This document shows, piece by piece, positions 15,034-22,940 of a stretch of 64,000 bases of DNA. The stretch is from Ovoidimarina sp050299695 (GTDB lineage Bacteria > Pseudomonadota > Alphaproteobacteria > Rhodobacterales > Rhodobacteraceae): assembly GCA_050299695.1 (NCBI GenBank), contig JBNKWI010000006.1, positions 1 to 64,000 on the forward strand, written 5' to 3'. The position numbers and the translations under genes were made by a program. Position 1 is the stretch's first letter. The number at the start of each line of letters is the position of its first letter. The notes beneath the pieces are model-generated. The model saw only the letters and a list, made by a program, of their open reading frames with translations, did no database searches and had not been told where the DNA came from.

Positions 15034-16002
15034 TTACACCTTGATGCTCACGAGCGCCCGCATCACGAAGATGTTGGCCACGAGGAAGCCGGCGACGACG
15101 AAGCAGGCGGGGATGAAATAGGCCGTCTCGCGCACGTCGTCGTAGTAATGCGGCTCGATCAGGTTGATCATGATCAGCGCGAAGATCGGGAAGCCCGACA
15201 GGAACATGCCCGACCACTTGGCCTCCGCGGTGATCGCCCTGACCCGGCGGAACAGGCGGAAGCGCGAGCGGATGACCTTGGCGAGACCGGCGAGGATCTC
15301 GGCGAGGTTACCGCCCGATTGCTGCTGGATGGTCACCGCGACCGCGAGGAAGCGGAGGTCCTGCATGTCGATCCGTTCGGCCATGCTTTTCAGGGCCTCG
15401 GCGACGTCGCGGCCGTAGGCGGCCTCGTCCGAGATCACGCCCATCTCGGAACCGAGCGGGTCGGGAATTTCCTTGGCGACGATCTGCAGGGCCGAGGAGA
15501 ACGGGTGGCCGACGCGGAGCGAGCGGACCATCAGCTCGACGGCGTCGGGCAGTTGCTCCTCGATCATCGACATACGCTTCTTGGCCTTGTTGTTCACCCA
15601 GAGGAACACGCCGCCCACGCCCATCACGACGGACATGACGATCCGGACCGGAAGGCCGGCGGAAGTGCCGAAGGTGAGACCCAGGAAGGCCATGGCCGTG
15701 AGCACGACCATCATCATGACGAGCTGCTTGGGCGTGAAGGCGATGTTCGCCTTCTGCGCCCTGTCGGCCAGCATCGAGTAGAGCGGGATCGACCGCGACT
15801 TCATGTGCTGGCTCATCTCCTTGCGGAGCTGTTCCAGCACCTGCTCGCGGCCGGCGCCCTTCTCGAGCATTTCGAGGCGGCGGTTGACGCGGCTGTTGAG
15901 GCTGATCGACTTGCCGAAGACCGTCAGGTAGACGCCCTCGACGAGAACCAGGACGGCGATGAATATCAGGCCGTAGATGATCGGTTCTGCGCTGATGGAC
16001 AT
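15034..16002 (-). CDS. tadB: Tad pilus inner-membrane platform protein TadB
   Basis: T2SSF-domain protein of 322 residues, partner of TadC in the pilus assembly platform. An N-terminal helix (IIYGLIFIAVLVLVEGVYL), two central helices (LVMMMVVLTAMAFLGLTFG and VVMGVGGVFLW), the T2SSF signature (LPDAVELMVRSLRVGHPFSS) with QQQSGGNLAEILAGLAKVIR, and C-terminal helices are all present. It follows cpaF by 8 bases within the lower Tad operon. Confidence 0.95.
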   Translation of the reverse strand: MSISAEPIIYGLIFIAVLVLVEGVYLTVFGKSISLNSRVNRRLEMLEKGAGREQVLEQLRKEMSQHMKSRSIPLYSMLADRAQKANIAFTPKQLVMMMVVLTAMAFLGLTFGTSAGLPVRIVMSVVMGVGGVFLWVNNKAKKRMSMIEEQLPDAVELMVRSLRVGHPFSSALQIVAKEIPDPLGSEMGVISDEAAYGRDVAEALKSMAERIDMQDLRFLAVAVTIQQQSGGNLAEILAGLAKVIRSRFRLFRRVRAITAEAKWSGMFLSGFPIFALIMINLIEPHYYDDVRETAYFIPACFVVAGFLVANIFVMRALVSIKV

Positions 16003-16009
16003 GGGCGCT

Positions 16010-17464
16010 TTACTCCGCCGCGAAGGGTTCGAAGATCGAGGCGGGCAGGTCGTAGCCCCACATCCGGAAGCGTTCCGAATAGTGGCTGCGGATGCCCGTG
16101 GCCGTGAAATGGCCGATGATCTTGTTGTCGGGCGTGAGGCCGACGCGCTGGTAGCGGAAGACCTCCTGCATCGAGATCACCTCGCCTTCCATGCCGGTCA
16201 CCTCGGTGATCGAGACCATGCGGCGCGAACCGTCCTGCAGGCGCGAGGCCTGCACGATGAGGTTGACGGCCGAGGAGATCTGCGAGCGCACCGCCTTGAT
16301 CGGCATCTCGATCCCGGCCATGGCGACCATGTTCTCGAGACGGCTCACGCCGTCGCGGGCGGAGTTGGCGTGGATCGTGGTCATCGAGCCGTCGTGGCCG
16401 GTGTTCATGGCCTGGAGCATGTCGATGACTTCCTCGCCCCGCGTTTCGCCGACGATGATGCGGTCGGGGCGCATCCGCAGGGCGTTTCGCAGACAGTCCC
16501 GCTGGGAGACCGCGCCCTTGCCTTCGACGTTGGCCGGGCGGCTTTCCATCCGGCCCACATGAGTCTGCTGGAGCTGAAGTTCCGCGGTGTCCTCGATGGT
16601 CAGGATGCGCTCGGAGTTGTCGATGAAGGAGGAGAGCGCGTTGAGCGTTGTCGTCTTGCCCGAACCGGTCCCGCCCGAGACGATGATGTTGAGGCGGGTC
16701 GCCACGGCGGCCTGCAGATAGGCCGCCATCTCCTCGGTGAAGGCGCCGAATTTCACCAGGTCGTCGACGGCGAGCTTTTCCTTCTTGAACTTACGAATGG
16801 AGACCAGCGAGCCGTCTACCGCGATCGGCGGCACCATGGCGTTGAAACGCGAGCCGTCGGCGAGACGGGCGTCGACATAGGGGTTCGATTCGTCGACGCG
16901 CCGGCCGACCGCGGACACGATCTTGTCGATGATCCGGAGCAGGTGGCGTTCGTCCTTGAAGGTCGTGTCGGTGAGCTCGAGCTTGCCGGCGCGTTCCACG
17001 AACACCTGCTGCGGCCCGTTCACCAGAATATCGTTGACGCTCTCGTCCTTGAGGAGCGGTTCGAGCGGGCCGAGGCCGGTGACCTCGTCGAACAGATCCT
17101 GGTTGAGCGTCTGCCGCTCGTCGCGGTTCAGGACGACGCCCATCTCCTCGAGCGCCTCGCCCGAGATCGCAACGATCTCGGCGCGGAGGTCCTGCTCGGA
17201 CGCGCTTTCGAGCGCCGAGAGGTTCAGGTTCTCAAGCAGAGCCTTGTGCAGTTCGAGCTTGAGCTCGGACAGCCGCTCCTTGCGCTTCTTTTCCTTGTCG
17301 ATCGGCGCGGCCTGTGCGGCCACCTTCGGGTTCGCGGGTTTGCGTGCCGCGACGGGCGCGCGCTCGACCGGGGCCGAGCCGGCCTTGGCCGGGGCGTTGT
17401 CGACCGGTTGCAGACTGCCGTTGCCTGGTGCGGTCGGCCCGCCTTTCTTGTACTTGGAAAACAC
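16010..17464 (-). CDS. cpaF: Tad pilus assembly ATPase CpaF/TadA
   Basis: Cytoplasmic secretion ATPase of the VirB11/GspE class that powers Flp pilin polymerisation, 484 residues. A Lys/Ala/Pro-rich N-terminus is followed by the N-terminal domain (LGPLEPLLKDESVNDILVNG), Walker A SGGTGSGKTTTLNAL (about residues 265-279), the Asp box TIEDTAELQLQ, Walker B RIIVGETRGEE and a His box (TTIHANSARD). The start is GTG at 17464 (GTG TTT TCC AAG), 23 bases after cpaE. Fully conserved and presumably active. Confidence 0.96.
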   Translation of the reverse strand: MFSKYKKGGPTAPGNGSLQPVDNAPAKAGSAPVERAPVAARKPANPKVAAQAAPIDKEKKRKERLSELKLELHKALLENLNLSALESASEQDLRAEIVAISGEALEEMGVVLNRDERQTLNQDLFDEVTGLGPLEPLLKDESVNDILVNGPQQVFVERAGKLELTDTTFKDERHLLRIIDKIVSAVGRRVDESNPYVDARLADGSRFNAMVPPIAVDGSLVSIRKFKKEKLAVDDLVKFGAFTEEMAAYLQAAVATRLNIIVSGGTGSGKTTTLNALSSFIDNSERILTIEDTAELQLQQTHVGRMESRPANVEGKGAVSQRDCLRNALRMRPDRIIVGETRGEEVIDMLQAMNTGHDGSMTTIHANSARDGVSRLENMVAMAGIEMPIKAVRSQISSAVNLIVQASRLQDGSRRMVSITEVTGMEGEVISMQEVFRYQRVGLTPDNKIIGHFTATGIRSHYSERFRMWGYDLPASIFEPFAAE

Positions 17465-17487
17465 GGAACTTCCCCTCTGGTCTCAGG

Positions 17488-18714
17488 TCACGCGCCGGCG
17501 GCTTCGGACTGGTTGAGTTCGTGCACGGAGCGCGCGAGCTTCTGGATTTCCTTGCGGACCGGGCTTTTGCCGGCGACCTCGGAGAGCGGCAGGCCGTGAT
17601 CGCCCGATTCGGTGATCTGCTTGCCGCCTTCGGGGATCTGCACCTCGATCGTGATGTCGAGGCTCTCGGCCATCCGCTTGACCCGGCTCTTGCCGGACAG
17701 GTCGGTGAATTTCGGGGCACGGTTCAGCACGAAACGCAGCTTCTCCGCCGGCAGGTCCTCGCCCTTCAGGGCGCGGACCAGGCGGAGCGTGTTCTGTGCA
17801 GAGCGCATGTCGAGCTCGAGCAGGGCGAAGTAGACATGCGCGGCATGAAGCACCGTCTCGGTCCAGTGCACGACGCTGGTCGGCATGTCGATGATGACAT
17901 AGTCGAAATTGGTGCGCGCGAACTCGATCAGCTTGGTGACGTCCTCGGGCCCCATGATGTCGAGCGGGATCAGGTCGGCCGGAGCGGTGAGGACGTGCAG
18001 TTTTTCCTGGAAGGGCTGCAGCGCCTGCAGGAAGGAATCCGCATCGGCGCTGCCCAGGTCCTGGATCAGTTCGAAGACCAGCTCGCGGCGCGGCAGGTCG
18101 AGATAGGTCGAGACGCTGCCGTATTGCAGGTCGAGATCGAGGATGCAGACGCGCGGCGGATCGTCGTTGGTGATCGTCGCCAGTTCCCAGGCGAGGTTCA
18201 CCGCGAATGTGGTGGAGCCGGTGCCGCCGGCCAGGCCCTGAACCGGGATCACCACGCCATCGCGGTTGCCGCCGGAGGCGACCGCGGTCGCGGCGCCGGG
18301 CGCGGGTGCGGCGCGCATCCGTTCGATCGCGTCGTGCAGCGCGCCGTCGGGAAGCGGGTAGGGGACGAATTCCTGGGCGCCGAGCTTCAGGAGCTGGTGC
18401 AGGGCGATCGGGCTGACATCCTCGGCGATCACCAGGACCTTGATGCGGCGGCGAAGGGCGGTCTGGATGATCTGGGTGATCGAATCGATCTGCTCCTCGT
18501 CCTCCTCGTCGATCGCGACCGCGATGAATTCGAGGGTGCTCGCGTCTTCCTGGCTCAGGAAGACCGACGCGTCGTCGAAGGACAGGTCGCCCCAGCTTTC
18601 GCCGAGTTCGTTTTCCATGTCCTCGATGAGGAGATCGAAGTTCTGGACATCCCTGGAGACCGTGCAGGCCACAATCTGGGATGGTTCTGGCTGCAACGCT
18701 GCCGTGCTCGTCAT
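17488..18714 (-). CDS. cpaE: Tad pilus localisation protein CpaE/TadZ (MinD/ParA-like)
   Basis: Cytoplasmic ParA/MinD-superfamily protein that positions the Tad machine, 408 residues. The N-terminal domain (about 20-145) resembles an atypical receiver (LVIAEDVSPIALHQLLKLGA). The C-terminal domain starts with VIPVQGLAGGTGSTTFAVNL, a P-loop in which both lysines of the MinD KGGxxGK[ST] motif are absent, then DLDLQYGSVSTYLDL (switch I-like) and VIIDMPTSVVHWTE (Walker B-like). ATP binding may therefore be weak or lost. It is the first gene of the lower Tad operon, preceded by a 227-base spacer containing a terminator and a repeated 13-bp motif. Confidence 0.92.
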   Translation of the reverse strand: MTSTAALQPEPSQIVACTVSRDVQNFDLLIEDMENELGESWGDLSFDDASVFLSQEDASTLEFIAVAIDEEDEEQIDSITQIIQTALRRRIKVLVIAEDVSPIALHQLLKLGAQEFVPYPLPDGALHDAIERMRAAPAPGAATAVASGGNRDGVVIPVQGLAGGTGSTTFAVNLAWELATITNDDPPRVCILDLDLQYGSVSTYLDLPRRELVFELIQDLGSADADSFLQALQPFQEKLHVLTAPADLIPLDIMGPEDVTKLIEFARTNFDYVIIDMPTSVVHWTETVLHAAHVYFALLELDMRSAQNTLRLVRALKGEDLPAEKLRFVLNRAPKFTDLSGKSRVKRMAESLDITIEVQIPEGGKQITESGDHGLPLSEVAGKSPVRKEIQKLARSVHELNQSEAAGA

Positions 18715-18862
18715 ATTGCCTCACGTCCTTCCACTGGTGGACAGGGCGGCTATTGCGAGGCGTCCCGGCTTCCTGTCCCGGGCCTCCCCTCCGCCTGAAT
18801 CCACGCCCGCGACCCGAGAATCGCGTGCACCGCTTCCATCTGGAAAGTGGCCAGTAATGGTG

Positions 18863-18875
18863 GCGACAATGAGGC
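18863..18875. promoter_or_regulatory. 13-bp motif upstream of cpaE, shared with the cpaC upstream region
   Basis: GCGACAATGAGGC (reads GCCTCATTGTCGC toward cpaE) is identical to 20787-20799 upstream of cpaC. In both places it lies just downstream of a hairpin terminator and an A/T run, 60-150 bases before the first gene of a Tad block. It is likely part of the promoter or a regulator site for the block. Confidence 0.5.
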
Positions 18876-18896
18876 TAAAAAAACGTAATTATTCGA

Positions 18897-18929
18897 AATC
18901 CGGGACGACGCTGGACGCCGTCCCGGATT
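18897..18929 (-). terminator. Intrinsic-type terminator after the cpaC-lipoprotein block
   Basis: AATCCGGGACG (18897-18907) and CGTCCCGGATT (18919-18929) form a perfect 11-bp stem with an 11-base loop, 13 bases past the stop of the lipoprotein gene. On the minus strand the stem is followed by an A/T-rich tail containing a run of seven T after about ten bases. It would separate the cpaC block from the cpaE block. Confidence 0.65.
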
Positions 18930-18941
18930 GTCTCGTGAGTG

Positions 18942-19307
18942 TTATTCGCTGGAGACCTGGATCTCTTCGACGGTCAGCACCGGCTCGGCGCTGATGACGT
19001 ATTCATCGAAGATCACCCTGGCGTATTTGCCGTTCAACTCGCCCGAGCACTGGACCCTGCCGCGGTAATACGCGGGCTTGGACGGCGCGCTGTTCGGGTC
19101 GAGCACGACGACCGGTTCGGGGGCGACGTAACCTTTTGCCCGGCCCGCGCATTTCTGAGCCAGAAGGTTGTTCATCGTCGGGTTGCCGAAGCCGCCTTCG
19201 TCGAGCCAGCCGCCCGCTTCGTTGTTGAAGCGGCTGGTGGAGGCCTCCGTGCAGGCCGAGAGCCCGAGCGCGACGGCGCCGATAAGAAGGAAGTGTTTGG
19301 TTGCCAT
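18942..19307 (-). CDS. Small lipoprotein in the Tad locus (CpaD/RcpB position)
   Basis: Predicted lipoprotein of 121 residues; the signal peptide ends in LGLSAC (Cys about residue 19). The mature part contains two more Cys (AQKCAGRAKGY and VQCSGELNGKYA), perhaps a disulfide, and a GGWLDEGGFGNPTMNN segment. The NPTMNNLLAQ-type motif recalls the CpaD family (N..NLAAMVA), and the gene occupies the cpaD/rcpB slot after the secretin gene, but it is shorter than usual CpaD. It follows cpaC by 6 bases. Confidence 0.82.
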   Translation of the reverse strand: MATKHFLLIGAVALGLSACTEASTSRFNNEAGGWLDEGGFGNPTMNNLLAQKCAGRAKGYVAPEPVVVLDPNSAPSKPAYYRGRVQCSGELNGKYARVIFDEYVISAEPVLTVEEIQVSSE

Positions 19308-19313
19308 CTTGTC

Positions 19314-20729
19314 TTACTCCATCACGTAGCCGTAGGACCCGGAAAAGTCCTGCTTGGCAACTTCGCTGACCGCGCCCGTGCCGGTCGCGCCGGCGGTACG
19401 GCCGAGCAGGAAAAGCTCGGATTCCGTGGGCGGCCGGATCCGGTCGGTCGGCAGGGCGAGCGCATCGCCGCGCACCGGCGAGACCAGGTGCGGGGTGACG
19501 ATGATCACCAGTTCCGACTGGTCCCGCTGATAGGCGGTCGAGCGGAACAGAGCGCCGAGCACCGGCAGGTCGCCGATCCAGGGCACCTGCGTGTTCGAGT
19601 CCTGGAACTCGTCCTGCAGGAGGCCGGCGATGGCGAAGCTGTCGCCGTCGCGCATCTCGACCGTGGTGCGGGTTTCGCGCTTGCGGAACGCGCTGACGTC
19701 GATGCCCGAGGCCGTCACCGAGACGTTCGGGTCCAGCGAGGAGACCGCCGCGGCGAGTTCCAGGTTGATGATGTCCTTGTCCACCACGCGGGGCGTGAAG
19801 GTCAGCTGCACACCGAAGGGGCGGTACTCGATGGTCACGCCGCCGTTGTCGTCGACGACCGGGATCGGGTATTCGCCGCCCGCGAGGAACGAGGCGTTCT
19901 GCCCCGAAAGCGCGGTCAGGTTCGGTTCGGACAGGGTCCGGATCAGGTTCTTGCCCTCAAGCGCCTCGAGGAGGACGTTGACCGCCGCTCCGCCGATGTC
20001 GAAGCCGAGGCCGAGTTGCCCGACCGCTTCGCTGTCGAGGTTCAGGATCGTGCTGCCGACCAGGCCGGGGCCGGAGCCGGCGACCAGGGAGCCCGCGCCA
20101 CCCGCGACGGATCCGCCCGAAGAGGAGCCGGCATCGACGCTGGTGATGCCGCCGTTCAGGCCCTTGGAGACCGAGCGCTGCATCTCGAGGAAGCGTACCT
20201 TGAGCATGACCTGCTGGACGCCGCCCACGGTCATCAGGTTCGACACCCGGCCGGGCGCATAGCGTTCGGCGAGGTCGAGCGCGCGGTCGAGCCGGGCGAT
20301 CGAGGAAACGGTGCCCGAGAGCACGATGCCATCATTGGCGGTGCGGATCTCGATGCCTTCGCCGGGAAGGATCTGCTGGAGCCGCTCCTTGAATTCCGCC
20401 ACGTCCGGGGTCACCGCGACCTCGACGTTGGCGATCAGGTTGCCCTCGGGCCCGAGCAGGGTGAGGGTGGTCCGGCCGGGCGCGCGTCCGAGAACGTAGA
20501 GCGTCCGGTCGCCGAGCGTCGAGATGTCCGCGATGCCGGGGTTAGCAATCGAGACTTCGGCGAAGGGGGTCTCCGCCTCCACCACGACCGCGCGGTTGAT
20601 GGACACGTTCAGCGTGCTCGATGCTTCGCCACGCAGCACGCGCAGGTCCTGGGCATGAGCCACTGAAACGGTAGTCGTCGTTACGGCGAACCCCATAAGG
20701 GTCGCCCTCAGGAATCTGTCGATTTTCAT
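19314..20729 (-). CDS. cpaC: Tad pilus secretin CpaC/RcpA
   Basis: Outer-membrane secretin through which the Flp pilus exits, 471 residues. A signal peptide (about 1-27, ending VAHAQ) is followed by the N-terminal pilus-motif domain (DISTLGDRTLYVLGRAPGRT), a BON-like segment (GTVSSIARLDRALDLAERYA) and the secretin domain (QQVMLKVRFLEMQRSVSKGL, EGKNLIRTLSEPNLTALSGQ, GEYPIPVVDDNGGVTIEYRP, LVIIVTPHLVSPV). The start is the ATG at 20729 (MKIDRFLRA); the frame is open seven codons further. It heads a block with the small lipoprotein gene. Confidence 0.95.
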   Translation of the reverse strand: MKIDRFLRATLMGFAVTTTTVSVAHAQDLRVLRGEASSTLNVSINRAVVVEAETPFAEVSIANPGIADISTLGDRTLYVLGRAPGRTTLTLLGPEGNLIANVEVAVTPDVAEFKERLQQILPGEGIEIRTANDGIVLSGTVSSIARLDRALDLAERYAPGRVSNLMTVGGVQQVMLKVRFLEMQRSVSKGLNGGITSVDAGSSSGGSVAGGAGSLVAGSGPGLVGSTILNLDSEAVGQLGLGFDIGGAAVNVLLEALEGKNLIRTLSEPNLTALSGQNASFLAGGEYPIPVVDDNGGVTIEYRPFGVQLTFTPRVVDKDIINLELAAAVSSLDPNVSVTASGIDVSAFRKRETRTTVEMRDGDSFAIAGLLQDEFQDSNTQVPWIGDLPVLGALFRSTAYQRDQSELVIIVTPHLVSPVRGDALALPTDRIRPPTESELFLLGRTAGATGTGAVSEVAKQDFSGSYGYVME

Positions 20730-20786
20730 GTGACCTGCCTCTCCGATCACGCCTCGTTGATCCGGGTCTTGGTGCCCGGGATTGAC

Positions 20787-20799
20787 GCGACAATGAGGC
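20787..20799. promoter_or_regulatory. 13-bp motif upstream of cpaC with a -35-like TTGAAA
   Basis: Second copy of GCGACAATGAGGC. Reading toward cpaC, TTGAAA is followed 17 bases later by CATTGT within the motif, which could be the -35 and -10 of a promoter. The matching region before cpaE has the A/T run but a weaker -35. Located 58 bases upstream of the cpaC start. Confidence 0.45.
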
Positions 20800-20893
20800 A
20801 GGTGAGGATTTTTTTCAATAATCAGGGCGTTGGCCCGTCCAACTTATGTGGAGGATGAGCAACACAACCGCAAGCGTTGTGCAGAAAAGCAAA

Positions 20894-20918
20894 GGGCACC
20901 CCTAGTTATGGGGTGCCC
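20894..20918 (-). terminator. Hairpin terminator between cpaB and cpaC
   Basis: GGGCACCCC (20894-20902) and GGGGTGCCC (20910-20918) form a perfect 9-bp stem with a 7-base loop. On the minus strand it is followed by TTTGCTTTTC. It lies 23 bases past the cpaB stop, so it should end or attenuate the pilin-cpaB transcript before cpaC. Confidence 0.75.
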
Positions 20919-20941
20919 CGGCGTGTTTTGCGGACGGCCGT

Positions 20942-21790
20942 CTAGTCGGTGCAGGGAACCGGAACCTTGACTGTTTCGGCCCCTTTGCGGGTGGTGATGG
21001 TGCAGACGCGCTCTTCTTCCTGCTTCACCACGACCTCTTCCTCGATGCCCAGAAGCTCGCGCTGGTTCACCTCGACGGCCTCGTAGGTGCCCTCTTCCGA
21101 AGCGCCGACAAGCGACAGCTGCAGCCGTCCGGTGGCCTGGGCCTGGGCCAGCTTCGCGACTTCGACCGGCGAAACCTCGACTGTCACGGTGCGCGCCACG
21201 GTGGGCGCCGACCTGTCCTCGTCGGCCGACTGGTCGATCGCGATGACCTTGATCGCGGGCTGGATCAGCTTGGTGATCTCGCGTGCGCCGCCGGCGGCAC
21301 TGGCGGCGGCTCCGGTCCAGTAGACATCGACCCGGTCGCCCGGACGCAGGAAGCCCGAAACCCCGGACGCGACATCGACACGGATCGCGAAGGCACGCAT
21401 GCCTGGCGACAGTTTCGACCCGACGCCGGCGTCCTGGCCGGGCTGAGTGACCTTGACGGCCATCAGCGCTTCGCCGGGTTCCATGGCGCGCAGGACGGTG
21501 CGGGGGTCCTGCCCCGGCGGGAACAGGGCGTCCTCCTCGGTGAAGGCGCCCCGGGGGATGCCCTCAAGCGGCCAGCGGACCTTCTTCACGTCTTCCTTGG
21601 TGAGCTTGTCGCCATAGCGGATCGCGCGGGCGGTCACGAAGACATCGGCCGTCGGCACGATCTGCGACCGGTTGGCCCGCTCGCGTGCCAGTTCGGCCTC
21701 GTTCGCCTCGATATACCCCTTGGCCATGTAGACCGCGAAACCGGCAAGACCCAGCCCCAGGAGAAGGACGAATCCGAACACCAACCGCAT
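20942..21790 (-). CDS. cpaB: Tad pilus assembly protein CpaB/RcpC
   Basis: Periplasmic, membrane-anchored assembly factor of the Flp pilus, 282 residues. One N-terminal helix (VFGFVLLLGLGLAGFAVYMA) is followed by a SAF domain (VFVTARAIRYGDKLTKEDVK, LRAMEPGEALMAVKV) and the RcpC-specific region (GMRAFAIRVDVASGVSGFLR, GDRVDVYW). The C-terminal tail has an acidic/Glu-rich run and two Cys (ERVCTITTRKG, VPCTD). It lies between the pilin genes and a terminator and so probably belongs to the pilin transcript. Confidence 0.95.
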   Translation of the reverse strand: MRLVFGFVLLLGLGLAGFAVYMAKGYIEANEAELARERANRSQIVPTADVFVTARAIRYGDKLTKEDVKKVRWPLEGIPRGAFTEEDALFPPGQDPRTVLRAMEPGEALMAVKVTQPGQDAGVGSKLSPGMRAFAIRVDVASGVSGFLRPGDRVDVYWTGAAASAAGGAREITKLIQPAIKVIAIDQSADEDRSAPTVARTVTVEVSPVEVAKLAQAQATGRLQLSLVGASEEGTYEAVEVNQRELLGIEEEVVVKQEEERVCTITTRKGAETVKVPVPCTD

Positions 21791-21977
21791 GATGTATCCT
21801 TTCCACTTTCATCGCCGCCGCTCTCGGCCGCTGGACGCGCCGGATGCGTTTACCAGACGATGCTTTATAAAGAATTGTGGCGAGAGCGTGGACAGAAAGC
21901 GGATATCCCGTGCGCTGTCCTGGCGGCCGCACGGGATCCGGTATCGCTCAATCTCGTTTCCCCACCCGGTGCAGCTC

Positions 21978-22184
21978 TTAGCAGCTCGTTGCCGCCAGCG
22001 CGCAGGTGCCCTTGTCCAATGCGAAGGCGCCGATTCCCGTCGCGGTGTCGGTCACCGCTGTCTGGATGCCGGCGACGATCCCGACGGACACGAAACAGAT
22101 CGCCGCGGTCAGGACCACCCAGTCTACCGTGACCGCGCCGTCCTCTTCACGGGCGAACGCTTCGAAACGCTTGAAGTAGCTCAT
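21978..22184 (-). CDS. Flp-type pilin-like protein, second copy
   Basis: Small pilin-like protein of 68 residues with a short leader (residues 1-16, FAREEDG), predicted cleavage after Gly16 and a hydrophobic helix AVTVDWVVLTAAICFVSVGI. Relative to the classic Flp motif G-x4-E-Y, this one has Asp and Trp in place of Glu and Tyr, the DGAVTVDW form I associate with Rhodobacteraceae. The C-terminus carries a Cys pair (GTCALAATSC) that the first copy lacks. It is the second of two tandem copies at the head of the Tad locus; the role as pilin is inferred. Confidence 0.85.
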   Translation of the reverse strand: MSYFKRFEAFAREEDGAVTVDWVVLTAAICFVSVGIVAGIQTAVTDTATGIGAFALDKGTCALAATSC

Positions 22185-22320
22185 TGATCTTCCTCTTCGC
22201 ACCAAGGGGCAGATGATGCCGTGACCGCATTGACCGCTTGCCAGGGAGGCGCGATAGCCCTGACGAAATGAGGGGCCGGTCCATAGTGGATTCGGCCCCC
22301 CAAGCATGACGTATCGGGTG

Positions 22321-22340
22321 GGTCGGGCGATTGCCCGACC
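22321..22340 (-). terminator. Hairpin between the two pilin-like genes
   Basis: GGTCGGGC (22321-22328) and GCCCGACC (22333-22340) form a perfect 8-bp stem with loop GATT, 18 bases past the first pilin gene's stop. There is no T run after it, so it is more likely a partial terminator or an mRNA 3'-end stabiliser that favours a high level of the first pilin message. Confidence 0.5.
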
Positions 22341-22358
22341 GGCCGATTTCGCGGCTGG

Positions 22359-22544
22359 TTAGCCGACGGTCTGGTTCTCGATCGCGTTCGAGATCTTCGC
22401 GCCCAGCGACGAGGTCGCGGTGCGGACCGAGGCGACAACGGCGATGCCGAGGCCAACGATGGCGGCGGTCAGCACGACCCAGTCCACCGTCACGGCACCG
22501 TCTTCGTCTTTCTTGAAGCGCTTGGTGATTTTGAAGAATTCCAT
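22359..22544 (-). CDS. Flp-type pilin-like protein, first copy
   Basis: Pilin-like protein of 61 residues: leader MEFFKITKRFKKDEDG (cleavage predicted after Gly16), helix AVTVDWVVLTAAIVGLGIAV, then a short polar tail SSLGAKISNAIENQTVG. The same Asp/Trp replacement of the Flp Glu/Tyr pair is seen as in the second copy, and the two helices are nearly identical over 15 residues. It is the first gene of the Tad locus and is followed by a hairpin, as expected for an abundant major pilin. The start at 22544 was chosen for leader length; a GTG/ATG further upstream would make an unusual leader. Confidence 0.86.
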   Translation of the reverse strand: MEFFKITKRFKKDEDGAVTVDWVVLTAAIVGLGIAVVASVRTATSSLGAKISNAIENQTVG

Positions 22545-22940
22545 GGTTTGTCTCCGTTCCATCTTCGCTCAGTGTTTCCAACTCCACCTCGGCGCCGTCT
22601 TTCGGGCTGTCCTCACATTACCCGCGCCGCCTTGGCATGGGATGAATATGGCTGTCGAATTTGGGCGAGAGTTGGGCAGGGATAGTACGATTTTGCAGAG
22701 GGTCGAAATTTGCCGCATGTATCTATTCAAGTACATGAAAAACAAAGAAAAAACAGTTAACATCGGGTTGCTTTTGAGAGGATGATCGGCGCCTTGGAAT
22801 TGCATTGTATCCGACAGGGTTGCCAATAGCCCGAAACGGGGTCCCCAGACACGCCTTCGGGGGCGGCGATTTCTTCTGGCCGAAATGGCAAGGACGTGGC
22901 AGGTTTCCACGCAAAGAAAACAATACAGGCTAAAAACCCA
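22545..22940. promoter_or_regulatory. Long A/T-rich intergenic region between pilin genes and the lytic transglycosylase
   Basis: About 395 bases without a convincing gene between divergent starts. The middle (about 22700-22770) is strikingly A/T-rich for this genome, with runs of A around 22737-22758 and a GTTAAC at 22757-22762. It must contain the promoters for the pilin genes (minus) and the transglycosylase (plus). I could not pick out clear -35/-10 pairs. The GTTAAC could be a CtrA half-site, but a full TTAA-N7-TTAA was not found. Confidence 0.4.

Noticed and set aside
22757..22762. CtrA binding site upstream of the pilin genes
   Set aside because: Only one GTTAAC half-site is present; a TTAA-N7-TTAA pair was not found.
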